The position numbers and the translations under genes are program-made. Shown here piece after piece: positions 1 through 7,973 of a stretch of 8,439 nucleotides of DNA (the stretch's first letter is position 1; each line of letters begins with the position of its first letter). The notes below the pieces were generated by a model that saw only the letters and a program-made list of their open reading frames with translations, was not told the origin of the DNA and made no database searches. The stretch is from an uncultured Lysobacterales bacterium (GTDB lineage: Bacteria > Pseudomonadota > Gammaproteobacteria > Xanthomonadales > SZUA-36), in the NCBI GenBank assembly GCA_937995275.1, contig CALKKN010000059.1, positions 1-8,439 on the forward strand. The letters are read 5' to 3'.

Positions 1-580
1 GCGCAATCGAGTAGAAAACTCCACCCAGGTAAGTCAGCGGCGCCAGCACGAACGTGGGGATGATGGCGATATCGTCGAATTTCTGAGCGAAAATGGCGTT
101 CACCATGCCGGCCAGCGCGAACACGACCGCCGTCAACAGCAGCACCGTCAGCAGAGCCAGGGGATGCTGCACTTCGATCGGGGTGAAAAACAGCGACACC
201 GCCATGACCACGGCTCCGACCATCAACCCGCGCAGCACCGCTCCCGTTACGTAGCCCGCCAGAATAATCCAGTTGGGCAGCGGCGAGATCAGCAACTCCT
301 CGATGTGCTTGCCGAACTTGGCGCCGAAAAACGACGACACCATGTTGCCGTAGCTGTTGGTGATCACCGACATGATAACGAGGCCGGGCACGATGTACTG
401 CATGTAGCTGAAACCGCCCATCTCGCCGATGCGCCGCCCGATCAGTTCGCCGAAAATAATGAAATAGAGGGTCATGGTGATTGCGGGCGGGACGATGGTC
501 TGACCCCATATCCGCAGTATGCGGGTCACCTCCTTGCGCACGATGGTCCGGTACCCGACCCAGTTGGGCGTGCCGCTCAT
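1..580 (-). CDS. yadH: ABC-2 type transporter permease, YadH family (partial, C-terminus beyond window)
   Basis: Membrane subunit of an ABC-2 exporter that works with the YadG ATPase encoded just upstream; the substrate of this family is not firmly known. I translated it by hand from the ATG at 580-578: 193 residues are visible and the gene leaves the window at base 1 (E. coli YadH is about 256 residues, so roughly the last quarter is missing). The protein matches E. coli YadH closely, with the IRIWGQT/LVPP-like N-terminus, TMTLYFIIFG (35-44), GFSYMQYIVPGL (56-67), IEELLISPLP (93-102) and the KFDDIAIIPTFVL and PLTYLGGVFYS blocks (167-191). Hydrophobic segments lie near residues 28-45, 60-80, 105-133, 140-165 and 172-192. 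Its ATG overlaps the yadG stop in an ATGA, which fixes the start and indicates translational coupling. Confidence 0.93.
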   Translation of the reverse strand, partial: MSGTPNWVGYRTIVRKEVTRILRIWGQTIVPPAITMTLYFIIFGELIGRRIGEMGGFSYMQYIVPGLVIMSVITNSYGNMVSSFFGAKFGKHIEELLISPLPNWIILAGYVTGAVLRGLMVGAVVMAVSLFFTPIEVQHPLALLTVLLLTAVVFALAGMVNAIFAQKFDDIAIIPTFVLAPLTYLGGVFYSIA

Positions 581-1512
581 GCCGCCTGCCCCGACCTGTC
601 GGCGCCCTTGTCGACCAGGCGAATGAACAGTTCTTCCAGTCGGTTGGCCTTGTTGCGCATGCTGAGCACGTGGATATCCCGCCGCTCCAGCTCGGCAAAC
701 AGGTTGTTGAGGGACTTCTGCTTGGGCAGCGAGGCCTCCAGCGTCCGCTCGTCGGTCATGGCGATCTCCATGCCGTCGACCCTCGGACATTCCGTGATCG
801 CCTCCCGCAGGTCCAGCACGAAGGTCTCCACGTCGAGCGTGGCGAGCAGCGACTTCATGTCCGTGTTCTCGATGATTTCGCCGTGATCGATGATCGCGAT
901 GTTGCGGCACAGGCTCTCGGCTTCTTCGAGGTAGTGCGTGGTCAGAATGACCGTCGTGCCCCGATGGTTGATGTCCCCGATGAATTCCCACCTGGAGCGC
1001 CGGATTTCGATGTCCACCCCGGCCGTCGGTTCGTCGAGTATCAGCAGGCGCGGCTCGTTGACCATCGCGCGGGCGATCATGAGCCGGCGCTTCATGCCGC
1101 CGGACAACGTCCTGGATGGCTTGTCCGCCTTGTCCCAGAGACTCAGTTGCCGAAGGTACTTTTCGGCGCGCTCCAGCGCTATGTCGCGGGGAATGCCGTA
1201 ATAACCGGCCTGGTTGATGACAATCTCGATGGGTTTTTCGAACTGGTTGAAATTCAGCTCCTGCGGCACCAGCCCGATGCAGGACATCGCCCTGGACCGT
1301 TCGCGCTGAACGCTGATGCCGAACACGCGCGTATCGCCGCTGCTGGCATTGACCAGCGACGAGATGATGCCTATAAGGGTCGACTTGCCGGCCCCGTTCG
1401 GCCCCAAGAGGGCAAAGAAGTCGCCTTCCTCGACGGCCAGTGTAATCCCCTTGAGGGCCTCCACCCCGTTGCTGTAGGTCTTCCTCAGGTCGGTGACTTC
1501 CAGGGCGTACAT
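577..1512 (-). CDS. yadG: ABC transporter ATP-binding protein, YadG family
   Basis: Cytoplasmic ATPase of a two-component ABC-2 exporter with YadH; 311 residues, close to the E. coli length of about 308. All nucleotide-binding motifs are visible: Walker A GPNGAGKST (37-45), Q-loop glutamine Q84 in LVPQELNFN, signature LSGGM (136-140, with Met in place of Gln as in YadG), Walker B LLILDEP (156-162) and switch histidine H193 in TTHYLEEAE. The C-terminal tail ends with VLSMRNKANRLEELF (282-296), a hallmark of YadG that presumably contacts the permease. The open frame continues upstream of this ATG to about 3051, but that extension is antisense to the hydrolase gene and contains no family sequence, so I chose the ATG at 1512-1510. 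An AGGGGG stretch abuts this start closely, so the ribosome binding site is not optimal. It is first in a two-gene operon with yadH. Confidence 0.95.
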   Translation of the reverse strand: MYALEVTDLRKTYSNGVEALKGITLAVEEGDFFALLGPNGAGKSTLIGIISSLVNASSGDTRVFGISVQRERSRAMSCIGLVPQELNFNQFEKPIEIVINQAGYYGIPRDIALERAEKYLRQLSLWDKADKPSRTLSGGMKRRLMIARAMVNEPRLLILDEPTAGVDIEIRRSRWEFIGDINHRGTTVILTTHYLEEAESLCRNIAIIDHGEIIENTDMKSLLATLDVETFVLDLREAITECPRVDGMEIAMTDERTLEASLPKQKSLNNLFAELERRDIHVLSMRNKANRLEELFIRLVDKGADRSGQAA

Positions 1513-1620
1513 CCCCCTGATGTGGAGCGCTCGCCGGCCTATTTCAATGACCTTCCGCCTATGGACACCGGCGGCAATACCTCCTAACCTCTCCGTTCTT
1601 CCGGATCGCCCTGAGGCCGC
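1513..1620. promoter_or_regulatory. Divergent intergenic region between yadG and the hydrolase operon
   Basis: This 108-base gap must carry signals for both the minus-strand yadGH operon and the plus-strand hydrolase operon. I see no convincing -35/-10 pair in either direction. An inverted repeat CCGCC (1555-1559) / GGCGG (1570-1574) with a ten-base loop lies near the middle and could be an operator or a leader hairpin. On the plus strand GAGG (1613-1616) sits four bases before the hydrolase ATG as a ribosome binding site. On the minus strand a strong AGGAGG (1585-1580) lies about 70 bases upstream of yadG, far from its start; a nine-codon GTG...TAG reading frame (1568-1539) follows it. Confidence 0.4.
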
Positions 1621-3099
1621 ATGCACTTCCGAATCGTCACATGGTTGCCACCGCTGCTGTGCCTGATTGGCGCGGTCTGCAACCCCGCGCATGCGCAGCA
1701 GAGCGGGGCCGAGGTGGAGCTGGCCCTGGAAACCTGCGAACTGGTGGTGCCGGGCACGCCGTTGTCGGTAGTGGGTGAGTGCGGCTGGCTGGTGCGGGCG
1801 GAAAATCCGGACGAGCCCGACGGGCGGCACATCGACATCCACGTCGCGCGGATTCCGGCCCGGGGACGCGTGGCCGAAGCCGATCCGCTGGTGTTCTTCG
1901 CCGGCGGTCCGGGCCAGGCCGCCACGGAAACCTGGCCGCTGGTGGCGCACGCGCTGCGCAAGGTCAACGAGACCCGCGACATACTCCTGGTCGACCAGCG
2001 CGGCACCGGGCTGTCGAACCCGCTGAAGTGCCCGGAAATAGAACTCGGCGAAGCGCTGGCCCAGGACTGGGACCAGCTGGCCATCACGACCCGCGAGTGC
2101 CTGGAATCGGTGGACGGCGACCCCCGCTTCTACACGACCACGATCGCCATGCATGACATCGACGCGGCACGCGCGGCGCTGGGTTACGACAGGGTGAACC
2201 TGTTCGGCGGCTCCTACGGGACGCGCGCGGCCCAGGTCTACCTGCGCCTGTTCCCGCAACGCGTACGCACCATGGTGCTGGACAGCGTCGTACCGCAGAC
2301 CCTCGTGCTGGGAACGGAGCACGCCGCGAAACTCGACCAGACGCTGGAGCGCGTGTTGACCGCCTGCGACACGGATTCCGACTGCGCCGAGGCGTTCCCC
2401 GGCACGGCCGGAAAACTGACCGAACTCGCCGGCCGGCTGGAAGAGCAGCCTGTCGAGGTAACCGTCGAACATCCTGTCACCGGGGATCCGGTCACCCTGA
2501 CCTACGACCGCGAGGTGTTGGCCTCGTCGCTGCGTTTCCTGTCCTACTCGTCGGACACGCAGGCCATGTTGCCGCTGCTGATACACGAAGCCTGGCAGGA
2601 GCAGCGCTTCGACCGCCTGGCCAGCCAGATGCTGATTGCCGCGACCGGCCTCCAGCAGAGCATCTCCCAGGGCATGGAGATGTCCGTGATGTGCGCCGAG
2701 GATTACCCGTGGTTCCCCGAGGACCCGGGAACCGACGCTTACCTGATGGGCGACATGATCCACAAGGCCGTGGGCATCCAGTGCAGCGTCTGGCCGCGGG
2801 GTCCGGTGCCCGAAGGATTCCACGAACCCGTGACGGCGGACGTCCCGGTGGTGCTGCTGTCGGGCGAGCTCGACCCGGTTACGCCGCCGGAATACGGCGA
2901 CACCGTGGCCGCCCATTTTCCGAGCGCAACCCACCTGGTGGCGCGGGGCCAGGGCCACATCGTCACGACCCGCGGCTGCATGGGTGACCTGGTAGCCCAG
3001 TTCATCGACGCCGGGGAGTTCGGCGACGTGGACACCGAATGTATGACACACATGCGCCGGACACCCTATTTCATCTCGCTGACGGGGCCCAATCCGTGA
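1621..3099 (+). CDS. Secreted alpha/beta hydrolase, tripeptidyl-aminopeptidase (TAP-like, peptidase family S33) type
   Basis: Probable periplasmic serine peptidase that removes short N-terminal peptides or proline; 492 residues. A signal peptide with a hydrophobic core (residues 8-20) ends at AHA|QQ (cut after 25). The oxyanion-hole segment FFAGGPGQ (92-99) corresponds to the HGGPG of proline iminopeptidases; the nucleophile is S198 in GGSYGT; the acid is D418 in SGELDPVTPP; the catalytic histidine is H446 in GQGH. DQRGTGLS (near 125-132) is also typical. The region MCAEDYPWF and what follows matches the TAP C-terminal domain. The mature part has ten cysteines, consistent with disulfides in the periplasm. 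GAGG-like GAGG at 1613-1616 supports the start. It is the first gene of an operon: its TGA overlaps the GTG of the next ATPase gene. Exact substrate is not deducible; an esterase activity cannot be excluded. Confidence 0.88.
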   Translation: MHFRIVTWLPPLLCLIGAVCNPAHAQQSGAEVELALETCELVVPGTPLSVVGECGWLVRAENPDEPDGRHIDIHVARIPARGRVAEADPLVFFAGGPGQAATETWPLVAHALRKVNETRDILLVDQRGTGLSNPLKCPEIELGEALAQDWDQLAITTRECLESVDGDPRFYTTTIAMHDIDAARAALGYDRVNLFGGSYGTRAAQVYLRLFPQRVRTMVLDSVVPQTLVLGTEHAAKLDQTLERVLTACDTDSDCAEAFPGTAGKLTELAGRLEEQPVEVTVEHPVTGDPVTLTYDREVLASSLRFLSYSSDTQAMLPLLIHEAWQEQRFDRLASQMLIAATGLQQSISQGMEMSVMCAEDYPWFPEDPGTDAYLMGDMIHKAVGIQCSVWPRGPVPEGFHEPVTADVPVVLLSGELDPVTPPEYGDTVAAHFPSATHLVARGQGHIVTTRGCMGDLVAQFIDAGEFGDVDTECMTHMRRTPYFISLTGPNP

Positions 3100-3830
3100 T
3101 TGTCGTGACCGATCTCAGGAAGTTCTTCGGCGATGTGAAGGCCGTCAACGGCATCTCCTTCGAGGCCCGGGACGGCGAAATCACCGGCCTGCTGGGCCCC
3201 AACGGCGCCGGCAAGACCACCACGCTGCGCATGCTCTACTCGCTGCTGCCGCCGGACGGCGGCCGGATTCTGATCGATGGCCTGGACCCGACGCGGGACG
3301 CCATGGAGATCAAACGGACCCTGGGCGTAATACCCGACAGCAGGGGCCTGTACACGAGGCTCACCGCGCGCGAGAACATCGCCTACTATGGCGAGCTGCA
3401 TGGCATGAGCGGCCGGCAGATCGAGGCGCGCATCGCCACGCTGGTCGACACCCTCGACATGGCGGACTTCATCGACCGGCGCACCGAGGGCTTCTCCCAG
3501 GGCCAGCGGGTCAAGGTGGCGATCGCACGCGCGATGATCCACGAACCGCAAACGGTTCTGATGGACGAGCCGAGCAACGGGCTGGATGTCATGAGTACGC
3601 GCGCGCTGCGCGACTATGTCCGGGGGCTGCGCCGGGACGGGCACTCGGTCGTGCTGTCCACCCATATCATGCAGGAGGTCGCTGCCCTGTGTGACCGCAT
3701 CGTGATCATCGCCAAAGGCGAGGTCGCGGCCGACGGCACGGCAAACGAGCTGCTGCAGCGATCCGGCTGCGATTCGCTGGAGGATGCCTTCGTCAAGCTG
3801 ATCGGCAGCGAGGAAGGGCTGCTCGCATGA
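3096..3830 (+). CDS. natA: ABC transporter ATP-binding protein, NatA-like
   Basis: ATPase subunit of a two-gene ABC-2 exporter; the family was named for Na+ extrusion by NatAB in Bacillus, but many relatives have other or unknown substrates. With the GTG start at 3096 it has 244 residues, the usual NatA length. Motifs: Walker A GPNGAGKT (34-41), signature FSQGQ (133-137), Walker B VLMDEP (154-159), D-loop GLD (162-164), switch histidine H190 in LSTHIM. The Q-loop segment reads VIPDSRGLYTRLTARENI and shows no glutamine at the expected place. The start is chosen because GTG overlaps the upstream TGA as GTGA and gives the family N-terminus; an ATG at 3039 would add 19 residues and a 61-base overlap. 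Its stop overlaps the next ATG, so the ATPase and permease are translationally coupled. The ion specificity is uncertain. Confidence 0.9.
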   Translation: MIVVTDLRKFFGDVKAVNGISFEARDGEITGLLGPNGAGKTTTLRMLYSLLPPDGGRILIDGLDPTRDAMEIKRTLGVIPDSRGLYTRLTARENIAYYGELHGMSGRQIEARIATLVDTLDMADFIDRRTEGFSQGQRVKVAIARAMIHEPQTVLMDEPSNGLDVMSTRALRDYVRGLRRDGHSVVLSTHIMQEVAALCDRIVIIAKGEVAADGTANELLQRSGCDSLEDAFVKLIGSEEGLLA

Positions 3831-5005
3831 AGGGGCTGACCATCGTATTCCGCAAGGAAGTCCGCGAGAACGTGCGCGACCGCCGCGCGCTGTTCAACTC
3901 CCTGCTGCTGGGCCCGCTGTTGTTTCCGCTCCTGTTCGTCGGCATGATGTGGTTCCTCGCAAGCGCCGAGCAGGAGCGCGCCCAACAGACGCTGGAACTG
4001 CCGGTGGTCGGCGCCCACTACGCGCCCAGCCTGATCCGCTACCTGGAGCAGCAGGGCGTGTTGATCCAGCCGGAGCCCGAGAATCCGGAAGCCATGGTGC
4101 GCAACCAGGATACGCCGGTCGTCATCCGGATCCTCCCGGACTACCCCGAGCGGTGGGCTGAGGGCCTGCCCGCGCCGGTGGAAGTCATCATGGACCCTTC
4201 CCGCCAGGAGTCAAACGCCGCTATCCGGCGCGTGAAGGGCCTGTTGCTGGGCTACGGCCAGCAAATCGGCTCGCTGCGGCTGCAGCTCAGGGGCGTCTCG
4301 CCACAGCTGGCTTCCCCGGTCATGCTGCGCGACGTCGACCTGTCGACCCCCAAGAGCCGCGCCATCCTCGCCGTCATCTTTCTGCCTTACGTGCTGATGA
4401 TCACCGCGTTCACCGGCGCCACGCACCTGGCAATGGATACGACCGCCGGCGAAAAGGAGCGCAAATCGCTGGAACCGCTGCTGATCAACCCGGTGCCGCG
4501 CTGGCAGATCATGACCGGGAAAATGCTGACCACCACGGTGTTCGCGATGGCGTCGCTGGCGCTGACCCTGGTGTCGTTCCGCATCGTCCTGCCCTACATG
4601 CCGGTCGGCGCTTTCGGCATGGACCTGACCCTGGGCCTGCACACGCTGCTGAAAATCCTGCTGGTGATTTCACCGGTGGCCATTCTCGCGGCCGCCCTGC
4701 TGACGCTGCTCGCCTCGTTTGCAAAATCCTATCGCGAGGCGCAGAGTTACATGGGCCTGGTCATTCTGATCCCGATGATTCCCAGCCTGATCTTCATGGC
4801 CAACCCGGTCAAGGCGGAAGTCTGGATGATGATCGTGCCGCTGTTTTCCCAGAACATCCTGATCGGCGAAATCATCAGGGAAGAGGCGGTGGGTTTGTCC
4901 TGGTACGCACTGTCGGTTGCCAGTACTCTGGCGATCGGCCTGGCGCTGGCCGTCGTGGCCGCCACGCTGTACAACCGGCCGCGGCTGATTTTCAGCGGCT
5001 CCTGA
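3827..5005 (+). CDS. natB: ABC-2 transporter permease, NatB-like
   Basis: Inner-membrane permease partner of the NatA-like ATPase; 392 residues. Architecture seen in the translation: cytoplasmic amphipathic start with FRKEVRENVRDRRAL (8-22), first membrane helix about 24-46, a large extracytoplasmic domain (about 47-175), then membrane helices near 178-202, 228-257, 274-298, 306-325, 333-350 and 358-381. The conserved ABC-2 motif GEKERKSLEPLLINP (208-222) lies after the second helix, as in NatB and related CPBP-free exporters. The ATG overlaps the natA stop in ATGA (3827-3830). The large external domain could meet a periplasmic partner or substrate, which fits with the secreted hydrolase encoded two genes upstream, but this is inference. 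The transported substrate is not evident. Confidence 0.88.
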   Translation: MKGLTIVFRKEVRENVRDRRALFNSLLLGPLLFPLLFVGMMWFLASAEQERAQQTLELPVVGAHYAPSLIRYLEQQGVLIQPEPENPEAMVRNQDTPVVIRILPDYPERWAEGLPAPVEVIMDPSRQESNAAIRRVKGLLLGYGQQIGSLRLQLRGVSPQLASPVMLRDVDLSTPKSRAILAVIFLPYVLMITAFTGATHLAMDTTAGEKERKSLEPLLINPVPRWQIMTGKMLTTTVFAMASLALTLVSFRIVLPYMPVGAFGMDLTLGLHTLLKILLVISPVAILAAALLTLLASFAKSYREAQSYMGLVILIPMIPSLIFMANPVKAEVWMMIVPLFSQNILIGEIIREEAVGLSWYALSVASTLAIGLALAVVAATLYNRPRLIFSGS

Positions 5006-5052
5006 CGCTGGCAGCCGCGAGACCGGCCCGCAGGCCGCAACGGAGGTCGACC

Positions 5053-5595
5053 ATGAAGTTCAGAAGTCTGTTTTTCGCAACGCTTGCCGCCGTCATCTGG
5101 ACGGTCAGCCCGTCCAGCGAGGCCGGCGAGGTCCCGGCCGTGGGCAGCGAGGCGCCGGCTTTTCGGTTGCAGGACCAGAACGGCGAATGGCATGACCTGG
5201 CCGATTATCGGGGCACCTGGCTGGCCGTCTACTTCTACCCCAAGGACGATACGCCCGGCTGTACGACCGAAGCCTGCAATTTCCGCGACAACATCTACGC
5301 CTTCAAGGCGATCGGCGCCGCCGTGGTGGGTATCAGCATCGACGACGTCGAGTCACACAGCAAGTTTGCCGGCAAGTACAAGCTCCCGTTCACGATCCTG
5401 GCCGACGAAACCGGCGCCACGGCCGAGGCTTACGGCGTGCTTCGCGACTGGAAACTGACCAGGATCGCCGCGCGCCAGTCTTTCCTGGTCAACCCGGACG
5501 GCGTGATCGTCAAGCACTACGAGGACGTCGACCCGGAGACCCACACCCAGGACGTGCTCGCCGACCTCGAATCGCTGATGGCCGAGACGGGCTGA
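5053..5595 (+). CDS. Peroxiredoxin of the BCP (thioredoxin-dependent thiol peroxidase) type with signal peptide
   Basis: Reduces hydroperoxides with a reactive cysteine. The 180-residue protein has an N-terminal secretion signal (hydrophobic 6-18, likely cut near SEA|GE at 24-25) followed by a complete BCP/AhpC-TSA domain: GSEAPAF (31-37), YFYPKDDTPGCTTEAC (60-75), a VVGIS strand, FTILAD and SFLVNPDG. C70 is the peroxidatic cysteine; C75, five residues on, is placed like the resolving cysteine of atypical 2-Cys E. coli BCP. Classical BCP is cytoplasmic and about 155 residues, so the leader points to the periplasm. The start has a clear GGAGGT six to eleven bases upstream (5042-5047). It follows natB after 47 bases with no evident terminator, so it is probably co-transcribed, and it converges on the amidohydrolase with six bases between stops. 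Confidence 0.9.
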   Translation: MKFRSLFFATLAAVIWTVSPSSEAGEVPAVGSEAPAFRLQDQNGEWHDLADYRGTWLAVYFYPKDDTPGCTTEACNFRDNIYAFKAIGAAVVGISIDDVESHSKFAGKYKLPFTILADETGATAEAYGVLRDWKLTRIAARQSFLVNPDGVIVKHYEDVDPETHTQDVLADLESLMAETG

Positions 5596-5601
5596 CGGGC
5601 C

Positions 5602-7197
<1,596 letters not shown>

Positions 7198-7267
7198 ATT
7201 CTTCTCGCGCGTGCAGGTGAGCGGTGCTAGAGTATAAATGGGAAAGGAGGTCCTGGAGTTATAGCGC
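7198..7267. promoter_or_regulatory. Divergent promoter region with overlapping, oppositely facing -10 boxes
   Basis: The 70 bases between the amidohydrolase start and the CDGSH gene start contain TATAAA on the plus strand (7233-7238) and, on the minus strand, TATACT (7236-7231); each matches five of six bases of the sigma-70 -10 consensus and they share the TATA core. The -35 regions are poor in both directions. Predicted starts near 7245 (plus) and 7224 (minus) leave leaders of roughly 23 and 27 bases. A perfect AAGGAGGT (7244-7251) lies 16 bases before the plus-strand ATG, with a second GGAG (7255-7258) nine bases before it. The minus-strand gene has only GAGAAG close to its ATG. Confidence 0.5.
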
Positions 7268-7912
7268 ATGGATGACTCTTCCAAGAAGGCAGCATCCGCC
7301 GCCGACCGGGAAAGCAAGAAACCGAAAACCGCCAGTAGCGACTCGAGCGAGTCATTTGTCGCCTACATGAACGATCCGGCGGAGCAGGCCGGCGGCGCCG
7401 AGTCGCAGCAGGAGGAGAACCTCACCACCTCGGCAAAGGCCGTGGACCGATGGTTCAGGGAGCGTCGAACGCTCCAGGGAGCGCCCCGCCTGCTCGAGGT
7501 GCCCAACGAGGCGCTGGTCAGCAACGGTGGTCCGCTGCAGATCACCGGCAACATCGCTCTGATCGGCGAGGACGGCTCCGTTCGATATGCCAATCACCTG
7601 ACGCTGTGCCGCTGCGGCGCGTCCAAGTCAAAGCCCGACTGCGACGAGCAGCACCTCGAATGTGAGTTCCTGCACAGCGGCAAGATCACGGAGGTGTCAG
7701 AGCTTAAGGCGTCGCAGAGGGCGTGCAGGATCACGATTTCCTGCATCAAGGATGGTCCTATCACGTTTAGCGGAAGCCTGCGGCTGCACAACCGGTATGA
7801 CCAGGAGTGCGTGAAACTGCGGGGTTCGTTGTGCCGCTGCGGCCACTCGGCCAACAAGCCGTTCTGCGACGGTTCGCACGAGCGCGTGGGGTTCAGAACA
7901 CAGTCCGGCTGA
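7268..7912 (+). CDS. Protein with two CDGSH iron-sulfur modules
   Basis: Predicted cytoplasmic [2Fe-2S] protein of 214 residues; CDGSH proteins bind a redox-active, acid-labile cluster through three cysteines and one histidine. Two modules are visible: C114, C116, C125, H129 (CRCGASKSKPDCDEQH) and C189, C191, C200, H204 (CRCGHSANKPFCDGSH). Each is preceded 26 residues upstream of its first cysteine by a GP(L/I)xxxG strand pair (G88 and G163), so a whole beta-rich module of about 42 residues seems duplicated. The first motif has CDEQH in place of CDGSH but keeps all four ligands. Residues 1-55 are low complexity, rich in Ser, Lys, Glu and Ala, and probably disordered; no signal peptide. An in-frame TAG at 7262-7264 fixes the start at or after this ATG. 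The partner and physiological role are not deducible from the context. Confidence 0.88.
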   Translation: MDDSSKKAASAADRESKKPKTASSDSSESFVAYMNDPAEQAGGAESQQEENLTTSAKAVDRWFRERRTLQGAPRLLEVPNEALVSNGGPLQITGNIALIGEDGSVRYANHLTLCRCGASKSKPDCDEQHLECEFLHSGKITEVSELKASQRACRITISCIKDGPITFSGSLRLHNRYDQECVKLRGSLCRCGHSANKPFCDGSHERVGFRTQSG

Positions 7913-7938
7913 GTGGCGACCGGACGGACCGCGCCATC

Positions 7939-7973
7939 TTGCGCCCGACCCGTGCGGGCGGCACAATCCGCCC
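7939..7973 (+). promoter_or_regulatory. Candidate queD promoter overlapping a GC hairpin abutting the start codon
   Basis: A perfect six-base-pair inverted repeat, GGGCGG (7956-7961) and CCGCCC (7968-7973), with a six-base loop CACAAT, ends directly at the queD ATG; there is no Shine-Dalgarno sequence in front of that ATG. The same bases can be read as a weak promoter: TTGCGC (7939-7944), 17 bases, CACAAT (7962-7967), which would start transcription at or next to the ATG. It may also act as the end of the CDGSH transcript. I cannot decide between these roles, and the -35 match is only three of six. Confidence 0.3.

Noticed and set aside
481..1587. Plus-strand open frame of 368 codons opposite yadG/yadH
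   Set aside because: Antisense of genes with complete family motifs; no domain is visible in its translation.
577..3051. Very long open frame on the minus strand running from yadG through the whole antisense of the hydrolase gene (824 codons)
   Set aside because: The part beyond 1512 has no recognisable domain, is rich in His/Arg/Gly/Gln typical of GC-rich antisense frames, and lies opposite a hydrolase with an intact catalytic triad. Only the 311-codon yadG part is real.
3039..3095. ATG at 3039 as the start of the NatA-like ATPase
   Set aside because: It requires a 61-base overlap with the hydrolase and adds 19 residues absent from the family; the GTG at 3096 forms a GTGA overlap and gives the usual N-terminus.
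5024..5037. CGGCC/GGCCG hairpin between natB and the peroxiredoxin as a terminator
   Set aside because: Only five base pairs, no T run, and it is followed within a few bases by a good ribosome binding site; I do not treat it as a stop between the genes.
7198..7317. Upstream ATG at 7317 adding 40 residues to the amidohydrolase
   Set aside because: It would place the signal peptide inside the protein, cross the candidate promoter and overlap the divergent CDGSH gene.
7956..7973. preQ1 riboswitch in front of queD
   Set aside because: The region is too short and lacks the A-rich tail and conserved loop bases of the preQ1 classes; it is only a simple GC hairpin.
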